Origin: Gemmatales bacterium
GTDB taxonomy: Bacteria > Planctomycetota > Planctomycetia > Gemmatales > Gemmataceae
DNA length: 64,000 nt
Assembly: GCA_026004675.1 (NCBI GenBank)
Contig: BPJP01000003.1
Location: 124,001-188,000 of the forward strand
Direction of reading: 5' to 3'
The notes beneath the pieces were generated by a model that had not been told where the DNA came from, did not search any database, and saw nothing but the letters and a program-made list of their open reading frames with translations. Each line of letters begins with the position of its first letter. Positions within the stretch are counted from its first letter, which is position 1. Position numbers and translations under genes: made by a program. Below, one piece after another: positions 26,064 to 35,536 of the stretch.

Positions 26064-27530
26064 TTATTTGATGGGCACGTTCTTCAGTTCGAAAGGAATG
26101 TCGAATTCGAGCGTACTGCTGCCCATATAGACCATTTTGGCCGGCTGGTTGTTGGCCGGGAAGCGCCACGTGTATTCCCAGCTGACCTGGTTGTTGGCAA
26201 CCTGCATGCGGCTTGACACCTGCTGGGGTGCCAACTCGTTGCCGTTCTTGTCCAACACCTTCAAATCGCTCTTGGCATTGTTCATGCCGATATTCGGCCG
26301 AACAGCTATGTTGCCTCCCGCGACAGCAATGGCGATGGCAGCACCGGCGCCAGGCGGGATCATGGCGTTGGCATTTGGCGGCACGTCAAGACCGAAGCGA
26401 AGTCTGAACTGGCCGTTTTCCATTTTAGCTTCATGGATGGTGATCGAGCCGCCATCTTTACCCTTGATTGTTTTGCCGACGGCTTGCATGATGTTTTCAA
26501 CCGTGATCAATGGTTTGGGAGGAGTCTGCACTTCGGCACGCAGAGTGCCTTTGACTTCGGTCAAAGTATTCGATTGCTTGTCGCCAGGCTCAAAACGAAC
26601 CGGCTGCTTCCGGATCGGTGCCTTAGCCACTGCTCCTCCGGCGACAGGCAAAGGCACTGGCACACCATTGATAATCACTTGTTGTTTGGCTCCGTTTCCG
26701 CCTCCGTTGGGGTTGTCGACAATCTGTCGAACCAGTGCCTGCGCTTGGTCATCGACCACTTTGCCAAGCTCGACTTGCTTCAAGTTCCACCAAGGGATTT
26801 TTGGCTCTGGACGCATGTCGAGAACGAATCCCAATTCATTGGCCGCTTTGTCCTTATCGGGCAAAGCTTGAATCCGTAAAGCGCCCCGGTAGAAGGTTGG
26901 CACGTCGACGGGTTGCCCCGGTTTGAGAACGATCTTCTGTTGAACGGTTGGCATATTCTGAACGGCTGGGCGAATAGCACGTCCTCTGAGCTTCGGGTTC
27001 CTGGGTTGTGGCACATTGGGGTTTTGTCCAGCGTGATCAACCTCGACAAGTTTGCCGGCGCGGCACAGGTGGTCGAACGCTTGCCAAAACGTGGTTTTGC
27101 CGGTGTCGAGAGTCACGCGCATGTCGCTGTTGCCTTGCAATTCGATTGCGTAGCCGGACTGTTTTGCCAGCTGAGCCACAGCATCGGCAACGGGCAGGTC
27201 TTTACACACCAGGTGAACGAACGTCGGTGCCAGAATCCGGTCGCGTTCGACATGTTTCTCGATCTTGGCTACCAGTTCGGTTGCCCGTCGCTTTACCTCG
27301 ATGTCGGGATGCTCGACGGCTTTTCGCAATGCCTCCAATGCGGGGACGCCGATCTTTTCCAGCTTCTCGGCCGCCGCCTGGCGCTCTGCAAAAGATTCGC
27401 TGCCGAGTTGTTCAATGAGCTTTTTGATCGTCGCTGCGTCCGCTTTTTCGCTGTCGGCCGCCAGGCTTAAGCCCCAGGTCAATGCCAGACAAGCAGCGAT
27501 CACGGTAAGAAAACGTAGGTTCATTGACAT
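26064..27530 (-). CDS. Secreted HEAT-repeat-containing protein
   Basis: A 488-residue protein. ATG 27530 has AAGGAG 6 bases upstream and gives a signal peptide (FLTVIAACLALTWGLSLAA). Residues ~28-90 hold HEAT-type helices (FAERQAAAEKLEKIGVPALE, HPDIEVKRRATELVAKIEKH). The middle resembles a secretin/STN-type small domain (FVHLVCKDLPVADAVAQLAK, then FWQAFDHLCRAGKLVEV). The C-terminal part is beta-rich with repeated Ala/Gly stretches. The exact function is unknown; similar exported proteins are common in planctomycetes. It has its own terminator and is divergent from the ECF sigma operon across a 342-base gap that holds a BlaI-like operator. Confidence 0.72.
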   Translation of the reverse strand: MSMNLRFLTVIAACLALTWGLSLAADSEKADAATIKKLIEQLGSESFAERQAAAEKLEKIGVPALEALRKAVEHPDIEVKRRATELVAKIEKHVERDRILAPTFVHLVCKDLPVADAVAQLAKQSGYAIELQGNSDMRVTLDTGKTTFWQAFDHLCRAGKLVEVDHAGQNPNVPQPRNPKLRGRAIRPAVQNMPTVQQKIVLKPGQPVDVPTFYRGALRIQALPDKDKAANELGFVLDMRPEPKIPWWNLKQVELGKVVDDQAQALVRQIVDNPNGGGNGAKQQVIINGVPVPLPVAGGAVAKAPIRKQPVRFEPGDKQSNTLTEVKGTLRAEVQTPPKPLITVENIMQAVGKTIKGKDGGSITIHEAKMENGQFRLRFGLDVPPNANAMIPPGAGAAIAIAVAGGNIAVRPNIGMNNAKSDLKVLDKNGNELAPQQVSSRMQVANNQVSWEYTWRFPANNQPAKMVYMGSSTLEFDIPFELKNVPIK

Positions 27531-27746
27531 CGTCAGCTCCTTGGACAAATTCAGGTTACCCGTAGCGCAAACTCGAAAGCTACTCGACGAAAATCGGTGC
27601 TGCCTGATAGGGACAAGTGTACAGATCAGCGGACCGGAAATCCACTCGTATCGCCGAAAAAACAAAGATGCAACAGCGGTCGTAGTGGACTTCAGCCGCT
27701 GGCGACATTTCCTTCCTTTGCGAATAAGACGAGCAAGGAGCAAATA

Positions 27747-27760
27747 CCTAACGATTTAGG
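27747..27760 (+). promoter_or_regulatory. BlaI/MecI-type operator
   Basis: CCTAACGATTTAGG, an inverted repeat (CCTAA-N4-TTAGG) 113 bases before the ECF sigma start. It differs by one base from the site over the blaI promoter at 51694-51707, and the flanks AATA and C are shared too. The gap 27531-27872 shows no gene. Confidence 0.6.
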
Positions 27761-27872
27761 CGTCTGTTTTTTCGGAATTTTCTGTGAACTCGATTCGCTG
27801 GGTAGGAGTTTTTTGGATACGTGGTGTTTTGGGTGTTATATTGGTAGGGGACCAGTTGGGAACACATCAGCG

Positions 27873-28466
27873 ATGTTGGATAACTGCGAGTTTCAACATT
27901 TCGTCCAGCGCGTGCGGGTTGGTGACCAGCAGGCGGCCAGTGAACTGGTACGCCGTTATGAACCCGAAATTCGCCGTGAGGTTCGCCTGCGTCTGCGCGA
28001 TCCACGGTTGCGTCGCGACTTTGACAGCGTTGACATTTGTCAGTCGGTGTTGGCCAGTTTTTTTGTCCGTGCCGCTTTGGGACAATATGAACTGCACCAG
28101 CCGGAGCAGCTTCTAAAATTACTGGTGACGATGGCCCGGCATAAGCTAGTGCATCAGGTACGAAAACAGCGAAGCCAGTTGCGCGATTACCGTCGGCGCG
28201 ATAGCGCTGGCCAGGAGAAACTGCAGGTAGTCGCTGGCGGTGTCAACCCGAGCGACGCCGTAGCTGGCGAGGAATTGCTTATGGAGTTCCGGAAAAGACT
28301 GTCGCCTGACGAACGCCTGCTGGTGGATTTGCGCGATCAGGGGTTGGAATGGGCTGAGATCGCCGAACGAATAGGGGGAACCGCCGAAGCCCGCCGAAAA
28401 CAGCTTGCCCGCGCTCTCGATCGCATCTGGAAAGATTTAGGAATGGACGACGAGGAAGAACCGTGA
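27873..28466 (+). CDS. ECF-type RNA polymerase sigma factor
   Basis: A 197-residue sigma-70-like factor. Region 2 is at residues ~5-75 (LVRRYEPEIRREVRLRLRDP, DSVDICQSVLASFFVRAALG), typical of the planctomycete ECF group paired with kinases. Region 4 is at ~140-190 (SPDERLLVDLRDQGLEWAEI, AERIGGTAEARRKQLARALD). ATG 27873 has only a weak ribosome site. The stop overlaps the GTG start of the kinase gene (GTGA), so the two are coupled. The kinase may control this factor (inference). Confidence 0.88.
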   Translation: MLDNCEFQHFVQRVRVGDQQAASELVRRYEPEIRREVRLRLRDPRLRRDFDSVDICQSVLASFFVRAALGQYELHQPEQLLKLLVTMARHKLVHQVRKQRSQLRDYRRRDSAGQEKLQVVAGGVNPSDAVAGEELLMEFRKRLSPDERLLVDLRDQGLEWAEIAERIGGTAEARRKQLARALDRIWKDLGMDDEEEP

Positions 28467-30907
28467 CCCCGTTTTCGCCGCAGGAACACGAGCTGGCTAA
28501 AGGCATTGATCCTGCCTCCATGATCTCTCGTCTCTATCGTGCGGGAACGGCGCCGCCACTCGAAAAGGTGGTTCGAGTTGCTGCGGACGCTCCAGTGGAA
28601 CGTATTGTATCGGCCCTGGCCATCGACCAGTGGCATCGCTGGCATCGAGGTGAACGTATCGCTGCCGAAGATTACTTCAACCGCTTTCCTGTGCTGGAGA
28701 CCGCGGCTGATGCCTTTGACCTTGTTTTCGGCGAGTATCTGGTCCGCGAAGAACTGGGCGAGAGTCCCACCCTGGAAGAATACCTGGCGAGGTTCCCGCA
28801 GTTTTCCACCGAATTGAAACGGCAGTTCGAGTTGCACGCGATGATCGAGTCGACTTCCGCCGAGGAAGATCATAACCGCGGGGATGAGTCTACCATTTCG
28901 TCGGGTTACGAACGAGCAGACAGTCCAAGGCAAAAGGACACGAAATCGACCAGAGAATCGAAGAAAGCCACCGATTTTCCGGACCTGCCCGGTTACGAGA
29001 TTCTCTGCGAACTGGGACGGGGAGGCATGGGTTATGTTTACAAAGCCCGCCACACTCGGCTCAATCGCATCGTCGCCTTGAAGTTGATCCGCCGACAGCT
29101 TTTCGTTGTCGACGAAGAGACCATCAGCCGATTTGAACGCGAAGCCCAGGCGGCAGCGCAGTTGTCCCATCCGAATATCGTGCTTATTTACAACTTGGAT
29201 GAATTCGATGATATTTTTTACATCACAATGGAGTACGTGGACGGCATCGACCTGCACCGCCTGGTCCAGCAGCAGGGGCCGTTGCCGGCGCGTCAGGCGT
29301 GCGAATACATTCGCCAGGCGGCCTTGGGATTGCAGCATGCGTATGAACATGGACTCGTTCACCGCGACATCAAGCCCGCGAATTTATTGGTGACGCAACG
29401 AAAAAGCTCCGACGCGGCAGCCGGCATCGTGAAAATATCGGATCTTGGCCTGGTCCTCGTCCCCGATCGCGCCGGCCAATCCAACCTCACCAAAGTGGGA
29501 GCGGTGATCGGCACGCCGGATTACCTGTCCCCTGAGCAGGCCAACGACCCTCACAACGTCGATATTCGCGCTGACATCTACAGCCTGGGCTGCACCTTCT
29601 ACTACCTGTTGACGGGCAAGGCGCCGTTCGAAGACGCGGAGTTGTTGCAAAAGTTGGTCATGCATCAGACGATGCATCCGACCAGGGTGAATGAGATTCG
29701 AAAGGATGTGCCTGCAAAAGTCGCCGACATCATCCGCAAGATGATGGCGAAAAGACCAGAAGACCGATATGCGACGCCAGCGCAGGTGGCTCGAGCGCTG
29801 GCCAAGTTTGGTGCGGATGACTGGTCGCCGCCCGCCGAGGGTTCCCAGGTCGATCTGAACAAAACGCCGGCACCTCACGATTTTCAAGCTTTGATCTCCA
29901 GTGTTTCGCTCACCACGCGCCGCGAAAAACCGGAAAACAACGATCCGGATTCCTTGCAGGGTGCTCGTCGGGCCAAACACGTAGCCTTATTGAAAGGACA
30001 CCGAGGCTGCGTCACGGCGCTGGCGTTTTCTCCGGATCGCAGTTGCCTGGCTTCCGGAGCGGTCGATGGCGCCTTGCGTTTATGGGCGCTGCGCAGCAGC
30101 AGTCCGCCCGATCGGGTGGTTCCCCAGGCTCATAACAGCGACATCAATGCCATCGCCTATTCGCACGATGGCGCTTACCTGGCCACGGCCTCAGGGGCAC
30201 TCGAAGCGTTCATCATCGTGTGGAGGAACGATGGTTCGGAAGTAACCCCCTGGGCTACCCTTCCGGTCGGCAATTCAACGATCGGAGCGATCGCTTTTTC
30301 TCCTGTGAAACACCTGTTGGCGGCAGCCAGCAGCGACCGTCGCATTCATGTGTGGGATGTCAGTGGCGGCGAGCCGCGCGAGACCGCAACCCTCAAGGGC
30401 CATTCCTCGTACGTCACCACCGTCAGCTTCGCAAGTGACGGCATCATGCTGGCCAGCGGCAGCGAAAACGGCAGCGTCCGCGTATGGAACCTCAGCAAGT
30501 ATTGGTCCAAAGAGCACGCAGCGGTTGGCGGAAACTGGGGCCGTATCTCGGCCCTGACTCTTTCACCAAGCGGCCGCTTCCTCGCCTTCGGCGGCCCGTC
30601 ACAAATCATTTACATTTACGAAGTCACCAAGAATTCCCTCGAACCATACAATTTCTTTCAAGGGCATGCGGGCACCATCATGGCTCTCCAGTTTACGCCG
30701 GATGAGCGATCTCTGTTTTCCGTGTGCAACGCCAGACAGGTTGTGCGTTGGCGGCTGGAGGACGGTTCGATCGAGACAGAATGGAAACTCGAGCGCGGCC
30801 ACCAGCTGGCGACAGCCTGTTTCGACGGTCCTGCTCGCACCCTCGCGACCGGTCGCACGGACGGTGCTATCGCCCTTTTTCGATTTGTTTCCGAAGCGGA
30901 TAGCTGA
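28463..30907 (+). CDS. Ser/Thr protein kinase with C-terminal WD40 propeller
   Basis: An 814-residue protein. Residues ~40-130 are an uncharacterised N-terminal part seen in ECF-linked planctomycete kinases. The Hanks kinase is at ~176-440 and complete: ELGRGGMGYVYKARHTRLN, IVALKLI, HRDIKPANLL, DLGLVLVPD (DLG for DFG) and TPDYLSPEQAN. After a linker, residues ~505-814 hold six or seven WD40 repeats (LKGHRGCVTALAFSPDRSCL, LKGHSSYVTTVSFASDGIML, FQGHAGTIMALQFTPDERSL). There is no membrane segment. It should phosphorylate Ser/Thr on proteins docked by the propeller. GTG 28463 overlaps the stop of the sigma gene; the receiver-like gene follows after 14 bases. Confidence 0.92.
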   Translation: MTPFSPQEHELAKGIDPASMISRLYRAGTAPPLEKVVRVAADAPVERIVSALAIDQWHRWHRGERIAAEDYFNRFPVLETAADAFDLVFGEYLVREELGESPTLEEYLARFPQFSTELKRQFELHAMIESTSAEEDHNRGDESTISSGYERADSPRQKDTKSTRESKKATDFPDLPGYEILCELGRGGMGYVYKARHTRLNRIVALKLIRRQLFVVDEETISRFEREAQAAAQLSHPNIVLIYNLDEFDDIFYITMEYVDGIDLHRLVQQQGPLPARQACEYIRQAALGLQHAYEHGLVHRDIKPANLLVTQRKSSDAAAGIVKISDLGLVLVPDRAGQSNLTKVGAVIGTPDYLSPEQANDPHNVDIRADIYSLGCTFYYLLTGKAPFEDAELLQKLVMHQTMHPTRVNEIRKDVPAKVADIIRKMMAKRPEDRYATPAQVARALAKFGADDWSPPAEGSQVDLNKTPAPHDFQALISSVSLTTRREKPENNDPDSLQGARRAKHVALLKGHRGCVTALAFSPDRSCLASGAVDGALRLWALRSSSPPDRVVPQAHNSDINAIAYSHDGAYLATASGALEAFIIVWRNDGSEVTPWATLPVGNSTIGAIAFSPVKHLLAAASSDRRIHVWDVSGGEPRETATLKGHSSYVTTVSFASDGIMLASGSENGSVRVWNLSKYWSKEHAAVGGNWGRISALTLSPSGRFLAFGGPSQIIYIYEVTKNSLEPYNFFQGHAGTIMALQFTPDERSLFSVCNARQVVRWRLEDGSIETEWKLERGHQLATACFDGPARTLATGRTDGAIALFRFVSEADS

Positions 30908-30921
30908 GAAGCGAACGTGTC

Positions 30922-31287
30922 ATGTCGTGCCTTGTGCTTTGCGATGACTTGCTCTTTTTCAGTCGTATCTCGGCGACGGCCGAGACCCTGGGTTTCTCCG
31001 CCAGAGCGGCCAAAACCATGGATGCTCTCAAGGCTTTCGCCAGGAACGAACCGCCGACCTGCGTCATCATCGACTTGGCAAATCCGACCTTGAAACTAGA
31101 CTGCCTGATGAACGACATCCGAGAGGTCTGCCCTCATATGCCTCGCGTCGTCGCCTTCGGAGCACATGTGGACGCGGGTTTGCTGCGGGCGGCACGGGCC
31201 GCCGGTTGCGATCCCGTTTTGCCGCGCAGCAAGTTCACCTCCGACCTGCCCACCCAACTTCGCGAGTGGCTTCAACCCATCAGTTGA
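30922..31287 (+). CDS. Receiver-like (CheY-fold) protein
   Basis: A 121-residue single-domain protein. It has the order of a response-regulator receiver: an acidic pair (CDD, residues 8-9), an Asp after the third strand (VIIDLANP), and a late Lys (LPRSKF). The spacing is a little loose, so phosphorylation is possible but not certain. No output domain. It is the third gene of the ECF-kinase operon and could take part in the same switch (inference). The ribosome site is weak. Confidence 0.7.
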   Translation: MSCLVLCDDLLFFSRISATAETLGFSARAAKTMDALKAFARNEPPTCVIIDLANPTLKLDCLMNDIREVCPHMPRVVAFGAHVDAGLLRAARAAGCDPVLPRSKFTSDLPTQLREWLQPIS

Positions 31288-31314
31288 CGACGGTTTCTGC
31301 TCGTCGGCTTCCTT

Positions 31315-31647
31315 TCAGAACTGGTCCAGCCAGAAATGAAAACCCCGGTAATAGCGTTGCGGCTCGAAGTATTCGTAACGCCAGTACGGCTCGCGAAACG
31401 GCGGATAGGCCATGTACGCGGGCGGCGGCCGATAGGGTGCACCCACAGGTTCCGGCCATTTCGCTCCCTGGCTCGGCCAGTAGCTGTGCGGAAAGTAGTA
31501 GAAAGGATAATAAAAGTAGCGGTTGAGCGGCTGGTAGCTTGTCGCAGGCAAAGCCGGCGTGTCCATCCCGTATTGTTGGGCCAGGCCTCCACTCGCACTG
31601 CCCGACCACAAACCAACCCCTACCAATAGGGCAAATAAGCGGCGCAT
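31315..31647 (-). CDS. Small secreted Tyr/Pro-rich protein
   Basis: A 110-residue protein from ATG 31647 with GGAGG 8 bases upstream. Signal peptide LFALLVGVGLWSGSASGGLA, then a mature part very rich in Tyr, Pro, Phe and Trp (YFYYPFYYFPHSYWPSQG, PPAYMAYPPFREPYWRYEY). It resembles other short surface or envelope proteins of planctomycetes; the function is unknown. It ends 28 bases after the convergent receiver-like gene. Confidence 0.72.
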   Translation of the reverse strand: MRRLFALLVGVGLWSGSASGGLAQQYGMDTPALPATSYQPLNRYFYYPFYYFPHSYWPSQGAKWPEPVGAPYRPPPAYMAYPPFREPYWRYEYFEPQRYYRGFHFWLDQF

Positions 31648-31872
31648 CGTGGCGTCCTCCCGGACATCGGTTTGATTCCCTCCAGTTGAAACTTTAACCA
31701 ACGAATGCACACGGTGCGTTCCTGGCAGGCATGGATCGGCAAAAAAAGTCGTCGACGTCATCGGGATACGCGCCCTGTAACGATTCTGCCGACCTTTTGG
31801 TGTTTTTTCAGCTGCCAACCACAGGGACAACCAATCGACCGGCAATCGGCATCAAATGCCGTCTGAAGTGCG

Positions 31873-31878
31873 TATAAT
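31873..31878 (+). promoter_or_regulatory. -10 element of rnpB
   Basis: TATAAT placed 6 bases before the 5' end of RNase P RNA. No good -35 box is visible at 16-18 bases. Confidence 0.6.
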
Positions 31879-31883
31879 AAATT

Positions 31884-32256
31884 GAACCCGCAAGCCGGCT
31901 GGGCGATCGCTGCCTGACCAGTTCAGGGAGAGGAAAGTCCGGGCTCCGCAGGACACGGTGGTGGGTAACACCCACCGTCCGCGAGGACAGGGAAAGTGCC
32001 ACAGAAAACAGACCGCCTCGGCAATTTCCGGGGTAAGGGTGAAAAGGTGCGGTAAGAGCGCACCGCGGTCCGGGTGACCGGGCTGGCAGGGTAAACCCCA
32101 CCGGGAGCAAGGCCAAATAAGGGAGCAGGACTGTGTCCGGTCCGTGATGACTTCCGGGTAGGCCGCTTCATCCGTCGGGCAACCGGCGGAGTAGAGAAAT
32201 GATCGCCGCCGCTTGATGCGGTACAGAACCCGGCTTACAGGCCGACTTGCGGGTTC
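31884..32256 (+). ncRNA. rnpB: RNase P RNA
   Basis: A type A bacterial RNase P RNA that trims the 5' leader of tRNA precursors. The ends pair as helix P1 (GAACCCGCAAG with CTTGCGGGTTC). Universally conserved parts are visible: GAGGAAAGTCCGGGCTCC near the 5' end (P4 5' strand and CR-I), ACAGAAAACAGACCGCC, GTAAGGGTGAAAAGGTGCGG, and at the 3' end TACAGAACCCGGCTTACAGG (CR-V). A T-rich run follows P1, so this helix may double as the terminator. A TATAAT box lies just upstream. Confidence 0.96.
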
Positions 32257-32355
32257 TTTTTCTTTTCTCATCTCCTTTCCAGGAACGAGTATCAATCACG
32301 CCTCCATGCCCGTTGGCCTTTGCTTTTCTGCAGCGGTTTTGGCATGCTAAAGGCT

Positions 32356-33411
32356 ATGGATAAGGACCTGCTGTGTCAGTGGTTAGGATTGCCGCCGAAA
32401 AGCTGGCCCCCCGACTACTATACATTGTTGGGGTTGCAGCGAGGCGAATCCGATCTTGAGCGCATTGAAGAGCATGTTCACCAAAGGCTCATGCAATTGC
32501 GCTCCTACCAATTGAACTATCCCGAACTGGTCACGGAAGCAATGAACCAGATCGCCCGGGCTTTCACTTGCTTGACGGACGAAAAGTCCCGCCTCGAATA
32601 CGAGAAAACTTTGATGGCACAGGCCGAGAACGTGGCACAGGTCAAAGAGCAGCCAGCTTCGCCAACGTCGACCAAAGAAGAAGCTTTATTGCCGCCGACG
32701 AATCCGAACGACCCGTTAGCCTGGCTGTTCGGGCCGTGGGAAGAGCTTCGTGAGCGACCAGAACCAACCGAGCAGGATTGGGCTTCCTCGCCGCCGTTGC
32801 CTCGAACGGCGGCGACTCTCGCCAACGGCAAGACGGAACCTGTTGTGCTGATGTCGCAGCCAGCCGATCCGGTTCTCGAAACCGCGCGTGGCTCGCGTGC
32901 GGCCCGCCGAGGGCTTGGGTCGATCCATGCCTTGTGTGATCGTATCTCGCTGACACGCGAGTTTCTCTACCTCTGGGATCGTGTCGGCAAGTTTCTCGGT
33001 AATCCGAAAAGGCGATTAGTTCGCCAGACGGAAGCCGTTCTACTCGTACGTGCTTTGCATGAATTGCAAGAGTTACTGGAGGAATTCCCGCCGATCCTGG
33101 GCCGGCCTGGGCAACCCGGCTATCTCGTTTTCGCCCTGGCTCGCCAACCCTTGGTCGTGCCAACTTTCCGCAACCTGCTTCCCAGTCAACGAGAAGCCTT
33201 GGCCCGCGACTGGCAAGCGGCACGAACGATGTTGCTGGTCCACCGCCGCTTTCTGCGCGACGAACTGCGCCATTACCGCAAGAACCGCCCTCTTGGCCGT
33301 GCATGGCGCTGGTTGCGATCGCTGCTCAGCGATTATCCGGGCATTATCCTGATTTTTCTCTCACTTCTGGCGCTGCTTTTGTCCGTTTGGACTTGGATTC
33401 TTTATCGCTGA
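32356..33411 (+). CDS. J-domain-like protein with C-terminal membrane anchor
   Basis: A ~351-residue protein. Residues ~1-80 resemble a J-domain-like planctomycete module (LCQWLGLPPKSWPPDYYTLL, QLNYPELVTEAMNQIARAFT, CLTDEKSRLEYEKTL) but lack the HPD tripeptide, so it is not a standard DnaK partner. A Pro-rich linker follows, then a helical region (ALHELQELLEEFPPILGRPG). A single membrane segment ends the chain (YPGIILIFLSLLALLLSVWT). An upstream in-frame ATG at 32344 is also possible; neither start has a strong ribosome site. Role unknown. Confidence 0.7.
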   Translation: MDKDLLCQWLGLPPKSWPPDYYTLLGLQRGESDLERIEEHVHQRLMQLRSYQLNYPELVTEAMNQIARAFTCLTDEKSRLEYEKTLMAQAENVAQVKEQPASPTSTKEEALLPPTNPNDPLAWLFGPWEELRERPEPTEQDWASSPPLPRTAATLANGKTEPVVLMSQPADPVLETARGSRAARRGLGSIHALCDRISLTREFLYLWDRVGKFLGNPKRRLVRQTEAVLLVRALHELQELLEEFPPILGRPGQPGYLVFALARQPLVVPTFRNLLPSQREALARDWQAARTMLLVHRRFLRDELRHYRKNRPLGRAWRWLRSLLSDYPGIILIFLSLLALLLSVWTWILYR

Positions 33412-33422
33412 ATCAGTAGCGG

Positions 33423-35069
33423 CTACTCCCTGTTCCATTCCTTCAGCAGCTTTTCGATAGCGGCGGGATCGAAGCGATCCGGCACCGGATAGTCCTGGTT
33501 CGCCATCAGGTCTTTAACTGTAAGCGGTTTCGAGGGAACGCCGTCGGGAGGAACTTCCACCTTCGCTGTCCAGACGATGGCGTTGAGGACCAGTTTGCGA
33601 AATTGGTTGTGGCCCCAATTCCAGTGGAAATGGCCGCCGGTGAAACCGAATCCCCGGCCACCATCGGGCCGTTCGCGAGCCCAGGCCATGTGTTGCGGTA
33701 TTCCCTTGGCGATCTCTTCGCGGACAAATTTGTTGCCGCTGTGCGGTCCGTCTTTGCGGTTGAGAGTCTCTTTCGGTGGCAAGTCGGTCAAGATGGGCGT
33801 GACGCCCTCCATGTTATTGCGAAAACGCATGTGGTAATACCATTCGTCTTGGATTTGGAACGGCTTGACCCCACGGGTGATGGGGTGGCCTGGCAACTTC
33901 TTGTAGCTGGCCCGCCAATGAGGATTGACCGACCAGTTCGTTTCAAAATATCCGCCGGTCCAATCCAGAAGCGCGTCGCCTGGTTTTCCTTTGGGAACTT
34001 CGACGCCATAATGGATACAAACCAATCCGACTCCTTTTTTCATCAGTTTGTCGATTTCTTCGAGGTGGCGATTCAATGGATGCCGACCGCCACCGTCGGC
34101 GTAAATGACGATCGAATCTGCATCTTGCAAGATCGAGGTATCCTTTGGCCAGCCGTCGGTGACAACGACGGCTTTGACCGGCAGACCGCTTTCGTTCAAG
34201 GCTTTCGCCAAAAGCATGCAGCCGGCTTTGTGCTCGTGGGCGCCGTAGCCGTGGCTGCGCGGACCGGCAATGAAAACGATCTTGCGTGTTTTTCCGCTGC
34301 TGACTTGGGAGGGTTCGCCATCGGTCGGTTTCAAATGTTTGATACGAATGTTACGAAATTGCACGGTCATCGGCGGGCCAGCGTGGAGCTGCAAAGCCAG
34401 CAATCCTTCGGCGCGTCGCATTTGCTTGTCTTCGTCGATACATTCCGCCGTCACCACGCCATTGATTTTGTGAATAAAGTGAAATCCCCTGGCGATGATG
34501 TGGTACTCATTCCAGTCATTGGGTTTGATTTTCTTCTGGATGGCGGCCGGATCGCCGACCTGGCCGACGACCTTCTTGATGAATTTGCCCTTGTCGTCGC
34601 GTGACAGGATGGTCTTTTGGCCTCGCCCGCAAAGGATGCCCCGAAACCGCTCGCCATAGAGAATGCCTGAATACGTTTTACCGGCTTCGAAATCGGCCTG
34701 GTAGCCGCCGATGCGATATGGGTCGGTCTCGCTAAGCCGAAAACTGCGGTATTGAATGCCCGAGTTGGCGAAACCTTTGTCGTTATTCGGCTGGATTCGG
34801 TATTCGAGCTTCAATTCGAAGTCGGCCGTCTTGCCGCCCGTCCAAACGATGAACGTGTTGCCTCGTGTCGGGTTTTCCTTAGTTGTCTTACCGGTAATGG
34901 CACCGTCCTGAACGCTCCAGAATTTGTTATCGCCGTCCCAACCTTTGAGTGTCTTGCCGTCGAAGATCGAAACAAACCCGTCATCATCAGCGGGCAGTTG
35001 ATCAGCAAACGAAAACAAGAACATGACGGCCAACAGCAATGCCCATCGAGGCCAGAGAGCGAATCGCAT
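33423..35069 (-). CDS. Secreted DUF1080 plus ThuA-like protein
   Basis: A 548-residue protein starting at ATG 35069 (GGAG upstream) with a signal peptide (WALLLAVMFLFSFADQLPA). Residues ~30-245 are a 3-keto-disaccharide hydrolase/DUF1080 domain, a concanavalin-like fold (FVSIFDGKTLKGWDGDNKFW, NSGIQYRSFRL, NDWNEYHIIARG). Residues ~262-500 are a ThuA-like, amidotransferase-fold domain (VFIAGPRSHGYGAHEHKAGC, DADSIVIYADGGGRHPLNRH, VCIHYGVEV). Both families act on sugars or keto-sugars, so periplasmic carbohydrate processing is likely (inference). The fusion is frequent in planctomycetes. It converges with the J-like gene. Confidence 0.85.
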   Translation of the reverse strand: MRFALWPRWALLLAVMFLFSFADQLPADDDGFVSIFDGKTLKGWDGDNKFWSVQDGAITGKTTKENPTRGNTFIVWTGGKTADFELKLEYRIQPNNDKGFANSGIQYRSFRLSETDPYRIGGYQADFEAGKTYSGILYGERFRGILCGRGQKTILSRDDKGKFIKKVVGQVGDPAAIQKKIKPNDWNEYHIIARGFHFIHKINGVVTAECIDEDKQMRRAEGLLALQLHAGPPMTVQFRNIRIKHLKPTDGEPSQVSSGKTRKIVFIAGPRSHGYGAHEHKAGCMLLAKALNESGLPVKAVVVTDGWPKDTSILQDADSIVIYADGGGRHPLNRHLEEIDKLMKKGVGLVCIHYGVEVPKGKPGDALLDWTGGYFETNWSVNPHWRASYKKLPGHPITRGVKPFQIQDEWYYHMRFRNNMEGVTPILTDLPPKETLNRKDGPHSGNKFVREEIAKGIPQHMAWARERPDGGRGFGFTGGHFHWNWGHNQFRKLVLNAIVWTAKVEVPPDGVPSKPLTVKDLMANQDYPVPDRFDPAAIEKLLKEWNRE

Positions 35070-35494
35070 CTTCGAAACTCCACATCACGAAAAAGAGCAA
35101 AGGCGGGAAAACAAGTCACGGTCTTGATTATCGAGGGAAGCGCGGAAGGTTTCAACGAAAATGCTTGACAATGGCGACGTCGCAGCGGACTGCCAACGGC
35201 GCTTCGAAGTGTCCGCGTACTATGGCCCGGGACGTCGCGAAATTCGCGACTGAAGGCGACGTTTTATCGGAGTGTAAGCGGAAGCCTGGCAAGTTTTGAC
35301 GCGACGAGCGTTTACGCGTTATGGTATAGTGGCTTGACAAAAACCATTTGAAGTCATCGCCCTGACCGCCGGCCAATGTGGCGCCCCCCTTGCGGCGTCG
35401 CCTGACGGCTGCGAGAAGCCAGCAGGTGGGAATGGTCGCAGCTCGGTGATAACAGATCCTGTCAAGATAGGGTGTCTAGCGAAGCGATTTTCCT
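35070..35494 (+). other. Gene-free leader region before ECF sigma gene
   Basis: No coding frame looks real here. An extended -10 (TGGTATAGT, 35322-35330) could fire to the right. The ~160 bases after it hold GC-rich inverted repeats (for example GGCT-N6-AGCC near 35410), so a structured leader or small RNA is possible but unproven. Confidence 0.3.
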
Positions 35495-35522
35495 GGAACT
35501 TTTTTCAGACGAACGCGTCTAA
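35495..35522 (+). promoter_or_regulatory. Sigma-E-like ECF promoter
   Basis: GGAACTT (35495-35501), 15 bases, then GTCTAA (35517-35522). This is very close to the ECF/sigma-E consensus and lies directly upstream of an ECF sigma gene, as in autoregulation. The start codon is only 14 bases past the -10, which implies an unusually short leader. Confidence 0.5.
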
Positions 35523-35536
35523 CCAGGTAGAAGACC

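Noticed and set aside
35334-35339. Perfect TTGACA as a -35 box
   Set aside because: No -10 at 16-18 bases downstream.
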